Shown piece after piece: positions 1 through 11,110 of a DNA stretch of 64,000 bases. Every line of letters starts with the position of its first letter. Position 1 is the first letter of the stretch. The notes below the pieces were generated by a model. That model did not search any database. It saw nothing but the letters and a program-made list of their open reading frames with translations, and was not told the DNA's origin. Source of the DNA: Chrysoperla carnea (Eukaryota; Arthropoda; Insecta; Neuroptera; Chrysopidae). The position numbers and the translations under genes were made by a program. The DNA lies in NCBI RefSeq assembly GCF_905475395.1, contig NC_058341.1, forward strand, positions 71,359,597 to 71,423,596, read 5' to 3'.

Positions 1-344
1 GAACTATACCTTGTATCGTTTCTTTTCGGAGCGAATAAATAAGTCAGAAAAACACTAAATAATTTCTTGACAAATTTTTCTTTTCCTCACGAGAAGTATT
101 AAATATGACAGTTTTAAATCTGAACTGTTTTAAATTATACTGATTAATCTTGAAAAAGTCTAACTCTTACGTTAGCTAAATTTTAATGAAATCTCTGATT
201 AATTCTGAAAAAGTCTTCTAGAAGAGTCTAAAAACTTGTTAAAATGTAGTCTTCAAACTGCTTGGTAAGTTTTACATAGATCTTTTCATACTTTTTAGAA
301 TTTTATAGACTTACTCATTCTTCTAGAATTGTTTTATAACTGAA
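1..344. other. AT-rich sequence, no gene seen
   Basis: No convincing reading frame, splice pattern or RNA gene. It contains repeated short motifs built around AATTCTGAAAAAGTCT (near 140-165 and 197-215). Similar motifs recur around 33075-33190, so it is probably old repeat sequence. Confidence 0.4.
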
Positions 345-1131
345 TAGTTAAATAACTGAAAAAATTTGACGTTTTTTGAAAAAAGTATATCATACAGTTT
401 TTAAAGTACTAAAAAAAACCTTGAATTTAAACAATTTCAAATAATTTGCACGAAAATTAACGGAGTAATGAAAAGAAAGTTTCTCGTACCTTTCATTTAC
501 GTTTTATTCAGCAAAAAAACTGGTGAATTTACCACGGGAACTAAAATTAATGCTTGCCTCAAATTAAGTCGTCCAATTTACTTCATTTAAGTACTGACAA
601 CATACTCAAAAGGTTTAACAGTTTCGGTTAAATAGTTTACGAAAATTTGCAATTCGAATTCAAAAAAATTTTCGAAATAATTGTCTTTATCGTTAAATAA
701 TTCGAAAAATAATAAAGTTACCAGAAGAGTTTGCAGGGAAAAAATTTTTTACACAGATTATTTTACCTACTAATATTTTTTTTGTAACTTTATTATTTTT
801 CGAGTTATTTAACAATAAACAAATTTTTTTTTCGAACTCCAATATTAATAAATTATAAATCCGAAATTGCTAGACTTCTTGAGCATGTTGTCAGTACCTA
901 AATAAAGTAACTTAGAAAGTGTTAAGTGGCAAGCATTAATTTTAGTTCCCGTGGTAAGTTTATAAAAAAAAAGGTACGAGGAACTTTCTTTACATTATAC
1001 CTAACTCTCATTATTCTAACTTTCGGGCAAAAGAGTTGAAACTTTTCAAGGTTTTTTATAGTACCTACTTTAAAAAGTGTATGATATACTTTTTTCAAAA
1101 AACGTTATATTTTTCAGTTATTTTACGTTAA
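345..1131. repeat. Foldback element, copy 1 of a two-copy family
   Basis: The left arm (345 to about 720) reappears as an imperfect reverse complement in the right arm (about 780 to 1131), leaving a loop of roughly 50 bases. Shared landmarks are the AACTGAAAAA...GACGTTTTTT ends and the ACTAAAATTAATGCTTGC block near 539. The same sequence makes up the arms of the element at 18593-20175, so this is a dispersed family. No coding capacity is seen. A non-autonomous DNA transposon is the simplest reading; no target duplication could be fixed. Confidence 0.7.
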
Positions 1132-1164
1132 ATACTTCGAATTTCAACCAATAACTAGGAAAGT

Positions 1165-1310
1165 AATGACTTTTCGAAATATACTTAAATGACACTTTTT
1201 GCTTAGATTTAATCGCTTGATGGATGGAGTGGTTAACACCACCTGGGCAAAAGCACCACTAGGCACCATTTAACTTTTGATTTAGAGGGTGAGCTTTCGT
1301 TCCCCCCCTC
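1165..1310. repeat. Flank shared with 20195-20375
   Basis: The stretch with GGTTAACACCACC, AAAAGCACCACT and TTTTGATTTAGAGGGTGA also occurs outside the right arm of the other family copy (20195-20375), in the same orientation. The mobile unit therefore probably extends beyond its palindromic core on this side. Confidence 0.55.
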
Positions 1311-1588
1311 TTCGTTTATTGCAGTAATATTATGCGTATAAATTAAACGTTATTAAATATAATGTAACATTAATTAAGAATCATAACTTCAAATAGTATT
1401 TTTAATATAAAAAAATGATAGTCCAGTCATGGGGACTCTCCACAGAATTGAAAACTTAAAACTTTGGAAAAACTGAGTTTTTTTTAAATTTTTTTAATGA
1501 ATAATTAAAATTTTTTAATTTGTAAATTGAAATGATTAATTTGGCTATAAAAAGCTATTATAATATTTAAAAAAATATTTTAGAAAAA

Positions 1589-1647
1589 GTTGGGTTTCGA
1601 ATACAGGTTTTCTACATGGTAGCCTAGCAGCGATCCACTGACCCAAC
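1589..1647 (-). repeat. tRNA-like sequence, possible SINE head or decayed tRNA
   Basis: On the minus strand the segment starts GTTGGGT and ends ACCCAAC, a perfect 7-bp acceptor-like stem, directly followed by TTTTT (pol III terminator-like). GGGTCAGTGG resembles an A box and TATTCGAAACC a degenerate B box. At 59 nt it is too short for a canonical cloverleaf and no clean T stem forms. A tRNA-derived SINE relic or truncated tRNA pseudogene fits; chance is possible. Confidence 0.3.
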
Positions 1648-1649
1648 AA

Positions 1650-2425
1650 GATGGTTAAACTCGGAACGAACTTTTAAAGATTAGTTTCGACCATTAAACG
1701 TCACGTGAGCTTAGTACTTTTTTCCCATTGAAAGCCTCAATCTGGCTCATTTTTTTCCAGGCAATCAGTTTTTTCCTAGAATAAAACTATCTGGCAATAT
1801 TCATGAAATTTAAATTTAGGTCACATATTTTTTTCACATAACTTTATTGACTGGACATTTGAACTAATAAACCATTATTTTAGTAATTAATATCTTTTTA
1901 TTTATTTAATTAAATTCAAATTTTTTAAACGAACGTGACGTCATAGTAAGTGGCTTGTCATGTTTATTGACATACTGTATGGTATTAATTACTTATAATT
2001 TGTATGGTATTACCATGGATATATACTATAATTACTACATCCGTGGGTATTACGCCTGTAGTAAACAGTACATTTATATTTAATTGACAGCTGACATATT
2101 AATACAACATCAACAGAGAGCGCCAAAAGCACTGCGTTTAAACTCAAAATTATTCTCTATTTAAAATATTTGTTTACACTTAATTACAGCATTTTTAAAT
2201 AGTATTTATATTTTTTACTATGGTATAACGGTGTAAACAATGAATTAAAAATTTAAAAAATATACATGAATATTCCCTATTATAATTTATTTGCTAGAAG
2301 AAAATGAAAAATTATTTTCTAAAATATGCGCTTGTAAATGTGATGATTTACATAACCACTCTCGAATCCGAAGCGCATCCGTATACACTTGGGAATTTCG
2401 ACAAATACTTTAAATTTAGGTGCTG
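1650..2425. other. Intergenic or intronic, nothing recognised
   Basis: No P450 continuation exon could be found here on the minus strand. In particular no FxxGxRxCxG heme-binding motif was seen. AT-rich with no clear repeat. Confidence 0.4.
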
Positions 2426-2448
2426 CTAAAATATTCTAAATATTTTAC

Positions 2449-2632
2449 CTTTATTTTTTCCAATAAAATATAATGCATTGCCAATAATTGTATAAGCTGG
2501 TGGACCAGGTAATTTTGATACATAATAAAATATACGAATATAATTTGAAAACTTATAAACAATTAGAATAAACACAAATAATATTATTGATATCTTTAGT
2601 AAAAAGTAACTTTCAATGAATTTTAAAAACAT
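2449..2632 (-). CDS. Cytochrome P450 (CYP4-like), first coding exon only
   Basis: Minus-strand ATG at 2632. The exon encodes an N-terminal hydrophobic membrane anchor (about residues 10-27) followed by the P450 hinge motif KLPGPPAYTIIGNALYF at about residues 40-56. This proline-rich LPGPP...GNAL pattern is the standard start of microsomal CYP4-clan enzymes, heme monooxygenases anchored in the ER. A donor site AAAG|GTAAAA ends the exon at 2449 in phase 1. No further exons (I-helix, ExxR or heme-binding cysteine motif) are visible between 2449 and the left edge. Either the first intron runs off the window or this is an orphan exon left by transposon disruption. Subfamily and substrate cannot be assigned. 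Confidence 0.75.
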
Positions 2633-2835
2633 GATCGAATATTTTGTTAATATTAAAACAAAACTAAACCAAACACACGTCTCATTTTACAATTTACGAA
2701 AATTAATTAAATTTTGATGCTGCTTATCTATACATTTATTAATTAATGATAAAATAATAATGAACAATTAATACAAATATCAATAAATATTGACTATGTT
2801 ATAAATAACAACTAAGTAGTGTAATGAGATGTCTT

Positions 2836-3766
2836 CTGTTTTCTCTTAATAGACCCGACAAAATCCGTCATTTATCATTATTAATTTTCGCATGGAAATT
2901 TTTTGCAGAATTCCATTTAAAACATGCTCCTGGTTGTAAAAGTGCAGGTTATCGGTGGGTTACCCGGGAGCATATTGTTTAAAATAATCATATCATATAA
3001 TTGAGTTCTAAAGTAACAAAAAATTTCCTTAGACATTTTTTTCTTAACTCTCCAGTTTTCGAATAAAAAATTCGTAAAATTGGAAAAAACGCTATTTTTA
3101 CGATTTTTATCCCTCGAAAAGTCTATGAAAAAATGAGTTTTTAAATATGTATAAAAGTTTTATTTCTATTGTAAAGCTTACTCAATAACATCCCGCAACA
3201 ATTTTTGGCCAAATGGCATTTTAAGTGCTTCATTGTTAATTGGAAAAACCATTTTTTCGATTTTCCGGAGTGTTGCGTTTTGGAAAATTTTAATTAACTT
3301 TTATGTTAATATGACTTTATTTCGAGTCGCTTGATGAAAAAATCTTGATTGGCCAAAAATTTTTGCGGGATGTTGTTGAGTAAGCTTTACACTACAAATA
3401 AAAATTATGCATATTATAAATATAATTTTTTCATAGAGCTTTTGAGGGATGAAAATCGTAAAAATTGCGTTTTTTCAAATTTTACGAATTGTTACACGAA
3501 AACTGGAAATTTTAGAGAAAAATGTCTCAGAAAATTGTTTGTTTATTTTAACGCCAATTTTATGATTAAATTTTTTCCTAAGCGATTCGGTCAATATTAC
3601 TTATTTTTTTTAAAAAATGATATTAAACAATATCTTACCGGGTTACCCAGTGGCAACCTGCACTTTTACGTTCAGGAGTATGTTTTAAAAGGTATTCTGC
3701 AAAAATTTTCCATGCGAAAATTAATCATGCTCATTGTCGGATTTTTCCGGGTCTATGAGGAGAAAA
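2836..3766. repeat. Foldback element of about 930 bp
   Basis: Left landmarks TTTTCTCTTAATAGACCCG, TTAATTTTCGCATGGAAATTT and ACATGCTCCTGG...GTGCAGGTT recur in reverse complement on the right (GGGTCTATGAGGAGAAAA, TTTTCCATGCGAAAATTAA, AACCTGCACTTTTACG). Arms are about 430 bp and imperfect. A 157-codon plus-strand frame at 3349-3822 is a by-product of the right arm, not a gene. Confidence 0.75.
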
Positions 3767-3822
3767 CTACATTGTTTTCTCTTAAGGCGGGGTTAAAGCA
3801 TCAGTGTAGAAACGATAACTGA

Positions 3823-4871
3823 TAAGTCCATTGATAAACACACTGCAATAATTTATAGAATTTTCTTTAACAAAATGTACAACATTACTTTATTAATACT
3901 AGAACCCGCAACATCTTGCTGTAAGATTTTCATAATAATGATACTACAGTTACCTAATTAGCAACTGGCTAAACCGTAATTTTTTTAAGTTAAGCGCGCA
4001 AAGTTGACGCGAAAACTACATGTTTTTGTAACTCCATGAGAACTCCTGTACATTTAAATCCGACTGACGACGATTTACGCAGAAATTTCTCTCACAATAG
4101 ACAAGGGTAGATAGATGATAGCTTATATAATCAAGCGATTATTGTTTGGCCAATAAGTGTAAATCATGTGATCCTTTTAGGCCAATGATATTCGAGTATT
4201 TGATCACATGATTTTGACACTTAAAATAAAAAAATTAAAATTACAAACTAAAAATAAATTATGAAAGTAAATAATTTTTAAATTTCAAAATCTATTAATT
4301 ATTCTAAAAATTCAACTTTAACTTTGCAATTTTTATTAAATCCCAACTTGGAATAGTTCCTCATCCAAGTTCATTGTATCACTACCCAGTTTTTAAGTGT
4401 AGATGCTTTCATTCAGGCATCTAATTCGCTAGAGTTGAGTACTAATTTTAAAATCCTAGCAAATTAGAAACTGATTGGCCGACGTCGCTATTTGTTATAT
4501 ACTTGGAAAAGTATAAATTGTGAACACACCAAAGCACCAGTGTGCAGACCGTCACCAAATTAGCAACGGGTAACATACACTATAAAAGTAATTATGATTA
4601 GCATACTGATGATGACTACATAGAAGTCGAAATACGTATTTATAATACAAAAATTTATCTAGGATATTGGGGGGAAATCGAAATTTAATATGGAATTAAT
4701 ACCTTTTTTAACTTTTTTTAAGTGCCCTGGATTCCGACTTGACCTATCCAGTAGCCCCTAATTAAGGTCATTTAAGATAAATCGGTCCACTTAAGCAGAA
4801 CTATAACTGGTAGAGCGATGTACAGACCTTTTAGAGATAGCCTGTATGTATATGGGAAAGTTCAATAGTCT
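3823..4871. other. No gene seen
   Basis: No supportable exon. AT-rich with scattered unique-looking stretches (for example 4330-4600) but no reading frame, splice-site pair or repeat with a second copy in this window. Confidence 0.35.
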
Positions 4872-5846
4872 AATCGACAAGTTCAAATTGGTGAAATATA
4901 GAAATACTGGTCGTAAAAATAAGTGTGATTAAGCTTGTTGAATTCAGTAAAATTTCTAGAAAAATATCCTAGAAGCGTTTTTCAGCACATAAAAATTAAA
5001 AAAATTATAAACAATTAAAGAGTTATAAGCAACTATAGAGTTATAAGCAAAAGTTATAAACAATTAAAGACATAAACAAGATGAAAAAAAAGTTATTTCG
5101 TTTTCGCCAATATTTCTTAAAATATTAGAAAGAGAATGAAATTTTAAATAAAGAACTCCCACTCTCGAAAGTCTATATCCATAAAATATTCATGTATAAA
5201 AAATTAGAAAAAGAATTAAATAATTAATTAATAAAATTAAAATTTTTTATATTCTTTTGATGTGACTTTTTAAGTATATATGCAAGAAGGGTTCCACGAA
5301 GCAAAAAAATTTTACGCCAATAATTTAAACATTTTTTTTAACGAAAATTCGAGCAAATTTTGTTAATAGTCAATTGTCTAACTTGTTGAAAAATTAACTT
5401 TAAGATAAATTTCCAACGTAATTAATTAAAGTGTTTAGAATAATTTTAATAATTTTTAAATTAATATTTAATACGTGTGAGATAGTAGTTTTTGACGACA
5501 TTACAACAATCTAAAAATGACGCAAAAAAACTTATTTTCACCGTTAAATTAAAATTATAAATAATGGAGATAGACTTCCGGGAATGAGACTTTTTTATTG
5601 GAATTTGCCTCCTCTTTGAGAATATTCTTTTTCTAATTTTTTATACATGAATATTTTATGAAATATTTGCGAAAAACGAAATTTTTTTTTTTCATCTATA
5701 ATTGTTTATTAATTTTGTAATTTTTTATGTGCTGAAAAACGCTTCTAACACATTTTCCTAGACATTATTCCGAATCCAATGATCTATCACAAGTATTTTT
5801 ACGATCGTTATTTCTATATTTCACCAATTTGAAGTTGTTGACTAAA
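4872..5846. repeat. Foldback element of about 975 bp
   Basis: AAGTTCAAATTGGTGAAATA on the left pairs with the reverse complement TATTTCACCAATTTGAAGTTG on the right. The inner blocks GAAGCGTTTTTCAGCACATAAA and ATTCATGTATAAAAAATTAG are also matched in inverse. Arms are diverged and rich in A/T runs. No coding capacity. Confidence 0.72.
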
Positions 5847-6244
5847 TGTTTTTGTTGAAAATCAAACAGACAACTTTAATGGATATTACTTTTTTTCATA
5901 ACAAAAATAAAATTTTGAAAACAGGTTATCTATATTCAATAGTTAAAATCTTGATTTTTAATCAAACACAGAATTATTAATAAATTTTTATTTCAATTTT
6001 ATATCCGATTTGATTTCCTTATCATTTAGTTCTATCGATAATTATATTTGATAATCATAAATGCAGATGCCAGTGGTGTTTCCTTTATAATTTTTTAACT
6101 ATTAAATTTGTATTGGGTATTTTAATCTCCGCATTTACTTTTGTGGGAATAACAATCCGAGTAAACTAAACTTGAGTTTCGGGATCGTAAAAAATTCAAC
6201 TCATGTCTACAAATGCTAAGAGATTCAGAATCAGTTCAAAATCA

Positions 6245-6352
6245 ATCTTGGTCTTCGTTTTGGTCTCTTTAGAACTGCAAAGACCAAAACTATATTTAGT
6301 GATTTACAACAGCAAAGCCAATACTTAGACCCTACTACCTAGACCAAGACCA
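6245..6352. repeat. hAT-like GACCAAGACC-rich relic
   Basis: Contains CTTGGTCTTCGTTTTGGTCT and, about 90 bp on, AGACCAAGACC in inverse orientation. This is the same short motif that crowds the end of the hAT element at 54831-55060. Probably a MITE-like hAT remnant. Confidence 0.35.
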
Positions 6353-6870
6353 TTTTCTTACTTCGCTGAGGGATACTATGGTTGCACGGAAACAGATGAG
6401 AAGTATCTAGTAAATTTTAGGAAATTTGATTGAACTCCCAATAAAAGAGTTCACAACTTTTAAACGGCTAAACTGATTTTCATGTAATTTATTTGCATGA
6501 AAATACTTACGTACTTTTATTTGATACCAGACTTGGGTATATTTTAAAATATTCGACCATCCAGCCCCGCTTTCACCCCTCCTCATAAACCCCCTTGCGT
6601 CGGGATAACAGTTTTGTAATGTACAAGGTCATGCTCTTTTATTTGATACCTCACCCAGTCACGGGGTAAATTTGAAAATATTAGATTGTTCATGAATTCG
6701 AGGAACATACGTGTCCTTGACCGGAAAGAAAAAATTTAGTAGATATTTTATAGAACCGTAACTACAAGTAGTTCTGTAGCAAATATTCATGCTATGATAT
6801 TTGATTTTGTAAGAAAATCTTGTATACTGTATTCGCTTTCTGAGAAATCTGTTAAAAAATTATCTTCAAT

Positions 6871-6908
6871 GGTTTGCCACCTTCTACCGGATCGTAGAAG
6901 TTGGCAAA
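6871..6908. repeat. Short imperfect hairpin
   Basis: GTTTGCCACCTTCTAC and GTAGAAGTTGGCAAAC flank a 6-nt loop. The stem has 15 of 16 positions paired. Function unknown; it may be two abutting transposon termini. Confidence 0.5.
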
Positions 6909-7726
6909 CTTTACATAGTTATCTTTATAACTATTGTTTCTAATTTTTCGTACAACGATAAAATATAACTCTGCAAAAGAAAAATATATTTATAACAAGT
7001 GAAAACAAACAATTGACTGAGTAAATTGTTGAAATACCATGTATAGACTGTGTTGATGAAGTAATCATTTGTTTTTTGACATCACGTAAATAAAAAAAGA
7101 TATCCACTTTTAAATAGCTACACACACACACACACTGATATTCTCATATTAATGTATATTATAAAATTTGCACCTAATAAGCGCCCTCGTGGGTAAACAG
7201 TGATGTTTACAAAAAAATGTTTCAAACAAAAGTTGTTTATTTTTTTATAAGGAACATTTTTTGTCCTATCTCTAGCGGTTTACAAGATGGGTCCTACGGA
7301 CCCATAGGGCAAGACCCAATTGACCTATGTTGCTCATTTACGAACTCGACCTCACTTTTTACGTCCTGAGTACGCTATAAAAATTTCATCTTAATATCTC
7401 TTTTTGTTTTTGAGTTATCGTGTTGACAGACAGACGGACAGAGGGACAGACGGACAGACAACCGGAAATGAACTAATTAGGTGATTCTGTGATCACCTAT
7501 ACCAAAATTTTTTTCATAGCATCAATATTTTTAGGCGTTACAAACTTTGGACTAAACTTAATATACTATGTTTATTTCATATATACACTAGTTGACCCGG
7601 CGAACTTTGTTCCGCCTTAATGGCAATAAATAAACAGTTTTTTTAATTGTAAAAAATACACAAAAAAATAAAAAAATACATTAATCATTCATAATTATTT
7701 CTGTATTTTAGTACATAGGTTGCTCT

Positions 7727-7885
7727 TCATTTAAGTACCTTGTGATACACGACATTTTTTTTTTATTATCAGGCGCAAAAACAAACAACGCAGATGGTCT
7801 TCCGACCCGTGAACATGCCACGTATAATTGACCATGGGAAAAACATGAATGTTCTAGATTTAAACCACAAACTTTTAAGGAGTGG
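7727..7885 (-). pseudogene. Helitron helicase C-terminal fragment
   Basis: The minus strand encodes CFSHGQLYVACSRVGRPSA followed by LFVFAP, matching the last conserved motif of PIF1-type/Helitron helicases (HGQLYVAxSRV). In an intact element this motif belongs to the RepHel protein that unwinds the mobilised strand. Here only this tail remains, and a frameshift falls in the A-run that follows. It sits about 140 bp from the Helitron 3' end, where the RepHel stop is expected. Confidence 0.75.
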
Positions 7886-7900
7886 CCAATAAGTTCATCA

Positions 7901-8105
7901 TAGATGGCGGCACCATCGAAATAAATGTTAGTTCAATATGTTTACTATAGATGGCACCACCACCGAAATAAATGTTAGTTCAATATGTTTACTATAGATG
8001 GCGCCACAATCTAAATAAATGTTAGTTCAATGAGTTTACCATAGATGGCGCCACCATCGAAATAAATGTTAGTTCAATATGTTTACTATAGATGGCACCA
8101 CCACC
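7901..8105. repeat. 47-bp tandem array inside the Helitron
   Basis: TAGATGGCGCCACCATCGAA-type units begin at 7901, 7948, 7995, 8042 and 8089, exactly 47 bp apart. There are about 4.3 copies with few substitutions. Minisatellite expansion inside Helitrons is common. Confidence 0.9.
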
Positions 8106-8287
8106 GAAACCCAACTCAGTTATCAAGTCTCACGGGAATGCTGTCGAACGGGATAAAAAATATCCTTTGTCCTTCTCCTGGCTCTAAACTACCTCCCTTC
8201 CAATTTTCAGCTAAATCGGTTCAGCCGTTCTTTAGTTATAAGTAGTCTAACTAACACGACTTTGTTTTATATATATAGATGGTATAA

Positions 8288-9422
8288 AAATTAATTATAC
8301 ATAGTATGGTACATTTTACATTTACTGTACCTATGATAAAATATAGTTTCAGATTTTCGATTAATAAAGAGACATTCCTAACATACTGTTTGTGAGAATA
8401 ATAATTTTAAATATTGAAAATAACTAGAATTTGTAAATTTTATAAATCACATGAAGTTAGAAAAAAAAAACCCTCGTAATACGACATTTAGGCAAACGTT
8501 GATCTGTACTTGTTTATAAAATTATTTACATGGATTTTTCATATTCAAAATTTCATACACTTCCACCCCCAAACTTTCATCCCTGGAGGTTAAAAACCAT
8601 CTTCGAAGCAGGTTGTATATCGTGTACAAAATTGAGTTCGATCGATGCAGAACTGTTATTGGGGACTCCCGAGTAACATTCATTGATACGACTAATCTTT
8701 CCAATAAAGACAGTTTCAATGATATTAAAAATATTTTTCTTTAAAAATATTAAAATAGTAAGTAATTGAAGAACAACAGATATAAGAACGCCACTGATAA
8801 CTTTTAGAAAGTCGATAAAGTTTATTGCATGCAATTTACTAAGGAAATTATAATGTGAAAGTAGGTCTCTCATATAATATTCTTATATATTATAGCAACA
8901 ACGCGCAGGCCGCAGTGTATTAATATAAATAATTCCTTTGTTATACTAAGAACACAAAGCAAAAACACCAACTAAGCAAAAAAATATTACCTACTAAATA
9001 AATTATGTTATTTCAAAACATTTTTTTTTTTCTAGTTTTAATGATGTTACATTATTTAAAATATTAGCTAGGAAGAGAACGGTGGAATTTTTAGCCATAA
9101 TTTCTCCGAACATATAGAACTATAGACTTATGCATTCGAGGAGACGTATCAAATGGTCTAAGAATTGAGTTGGAACTATCATTTAATGGCCTCCTGTGAA
9201 CTAAATTACATTGCAAAAGGAAAGCATATTAAGCATAGTTTTATTTCGAAAACTGATACAATAAACAGTTTCATTATGCCTCAAATACTCAATAGACACA
9301 TCCAAAAAAAAAAATTTTCTCGTTTTTTTGTCTTAAAAGTTAGTTAAAGAAAAAAATGTCATCTAAGTTATCGAAACCGTTTTTAATCGTTCATTTCATT
9401 AAAAATTTAATGTTAAGAGTTC
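8288..9422. other. No gene; includes a Helitron-interior-like segment
   Basis: 8580-8650 (TTCGAAGCAGGTTGTATATCG...ATCGATGCAGAACT) resembles 43170-43225 inside the Helitron at 42960-43603, so it is a degraded Helitron piece. A 98-codon minus frame at 8577-8873 runs into that repeat and shows no recognisable domain. Confidence 0.4.
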
Positions 9423-10087
9423 ATATACATAGAGAACGCGAGGGATCTGCTGACTTGTACGTGGACGCGTTATGATGAATTAGAGAAAATGCCAGTGAGT
9501 TCCCCTGTGTTCCTGTCATAGTCATTTGTCATAATCATATGATACATAAAAACTTTGTGTCTGCTATTATATTTGTTGTGTACCAAAAGGTTATATACAG
9601 TTTGTCAATAAAGTTTCTTTTAACGTTTCAACTTTTTGAATAACTTTTCATGTAGTAAATAATATTCCAAAATTCGTTTTTTAACTGTTTACTTAATAGC
9701 AATATTGTAAACAATGGTGAAATAGCGCTAAAAAACAAACTGTACAGTTTTCGGCCAGGACATGTTTGCTAACATTCACAACATTATTTAATATATTATT
9801 TATTGGTAATTTTTTAATATGAATAATTTACAAACATGTATTTAAATTAGGTTAGGTTCCCCGGTTAAAGCTAACTTAGCGTCCTAGAGGAATATAGCTA
9901 TTTACTATTTGACAGCTTAACAATCGCCATTTTGTTTACAAGCGCTTGTTAGCGCTTTTTTCTGCTAAACGCACCCAATATGTGGCCAATGACATAGACT
10001 ATACAAGGACACAGGGGAACTCACTAGCAGCCCTCTCTCTCATTCATAATAACGCAAGTTTTGGATCATGGCGTTCTCTAGTTATAT
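9423..10087. repeat. Foldback element of about 665 bp
   Basis: Outer ends CATATACATAGAGAACGC and GCGTTCTCTAGTTATATA are inverse. The inner block CAGTGAGTTCCCCTGTGT recurs inverted as ACACAGGGGAACTCACT near 10009. No coding capacity. Confidence 0.75.
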
Positions 10088-10210
10088 AAACTCTTTAGTA
10101 TACTATGAAATGAATTGTCATAACAGATAATGTCATGTATCATGACGTACGATTCTGAAGTGTTTTAATGTCACAATTTTTTTAAGTGAGTATATTTATT
10201 GCAAAAGACT

Positions 10211-10632
10211 TTGGTAAAGGTTCAGTTTTAGCACTTTTTCTTATAAAACATCCTAGAACATCAGGAAAAAAAACATTTTCAAGCATTTTTCATGTAGATT
10301 ATGAATCCGTATGCGACGATACCGAAAAACTTATAGTTTTTCTTTAATTTAGGAAAATATATTCAATTTTCCTGGTTAATATTTTCAAGGCTAAAATTGA
10401 ATAAATATATTATATTAATTAAAAAGATGTCGTTATTTACTGTAATTATTATTGAATATATTAAAAAAATACAAAAATTATGAAAATTTGTTCAAAAAAA
10501 TTATGAAAATTTGTTCAATATAATATTGTTATTTGTTGTTTAAATATGCAATTATTAAAAATACAATATGGCGTATATGTCAAAAAATCTGTTTTATAAG
10601 AAAAAGTGCTAAAACTGAACCTTTACCTCGAA
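10211..10632. repeat. Foldback element of about 420 bp
   Basis: TTGGTAAAGGTTCAGTTTTAGCACTTTTTCTTATAAAAC at the left is present in near-perfect reverse complement at 10590-10632. Arms are about 42 bp with an unpaired AT-rich interior. Resembles a MITE. Confidence 0.7.
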
Positions 10633-10677
10633 AGGTAAATTTAGTGGAAATGTCTATTATGGAGTTTCATATAAAAT

Positions 10678-10980
10678 TATATACAGCGTGTCTACTTAAG
10701 TTGGCTATATATGCCTACATACAAACTTTTATTATTAGGTTTACGAAAAAAAGTTTTTCTCTACTTTCGAAAATATTAACATTCAGCTATTCACTTTTGA
10801 CATCGAACGTACAGAGTACCACAAATAAAACTACGATAGGAATGTTAATGGTCGTTTAGAAATATAGACCATTGAGAACATATAATAAAGGAAACGGTTC
10901 AAGAAAGCACTCTCTAGATATTTAGGAGTATATTTAAAGAATTTTGTAAAATAACAATTATAGGTATGTATGGAACTCGG
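10678..10980 (+). repeat. Dispersed Family B repeat, copy 1
   Basis: About 300 bp alignable by eye, in the same orientation, with 50963-51275. Shared landmarks are AAGTTGGCTA near the start, GGTTTACGAAAAAAA, AATGGTCGTTTAGAAAT and AAAGAATTTTGTAAAA. No protein. Class unknown. Confidence 0.7.
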
Positions 10981-10986
10981 AGGTAT

Positions 10987-11110
10987 GTATACTCACTGTC
11001 AGAAAAAATGCCACAGTTAAAACATTCTAAGCGTACTCATCATATGTTATGTGATAATAGTAACACTTAGAATGTTTTAAAACCAGCATTTTTTCTGACA
11101 TTGAGTATAC
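10987..11110. mobile_element. Short hairpin MITE
   Basis: GTATACTCACTGTCAGAAAAAATGC and the inverse GCATTTTTTCTGACATTGAGTATAC bound a 124-bp element, and the arms continue through AAAACATTCTAAG. The TIRs include TA at the ends, as in Tc1/mariner-type MITEs, which duplicate TA. Non-coding. Confidence 0.75.

Larger units (their letters stand above)
7588..8279 (-). mobile_element. Helitron, internally deleted, nested in Family A
   Basis: On the minus strand it starts TCTATATATATAAAAC and ends GTTCGCCGGGTCAACTAG, with a GC-rich hairpin (GGCGGAACAAAGTTCGCC) just before the CTAG terminus. These are the hallmarks of Helitrons: 5' TC, 3' hairpin plus CTRR, insertion between A and T without target duplication. 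Removing 7588-8279 restores the uninterrupted Family A terminus, which fixes both ends. Inside are a remnant of the helicase C-terminus and a 47-bp tandem array. Confidence 0.9.
6996..8287 (+). mobile_element. Family A repeat, copy 1, split by a Helitron
   Basis: Begins CAAGTGAAAACAAACAATTG and runs through the family landmarks (GCGCCCTCGTGGGTAAACAG, GGTTTACAAGATGGGTCC, GACAGACGGACAG motifs, GGCGTTACAAACTTTGG). It reaches ...CATATATACA at 7587 and resumes TGGTATA at 8280 after the nested Helitron. Family A copies run about 515-670 bp, carry no protein, and end in an imperfect palindrome of the form TATACTATGTAT...ATACATGGTATA. The superfamily is unassigned; the subterminal hairpins and short tandem GACG/GACA units recall Helentron-associated elements, but that is inference. 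Confidence 0.8.

Noticed and set aside
3349..3822. 157-codon plus-strand frame
   Set aside because: It lies in the right arm and flank of the 2836-3766 foldback, reads as A/T-rich low-complexity sequence, and has no domain.
8577..8873. 98-codon minus frame with a hydrophobic N-terminus
   Set aside because: Hydrophobicity follows from AT-rich codons, and the C-terminal part is Helitron-derived repeat shared with 43170-43225.
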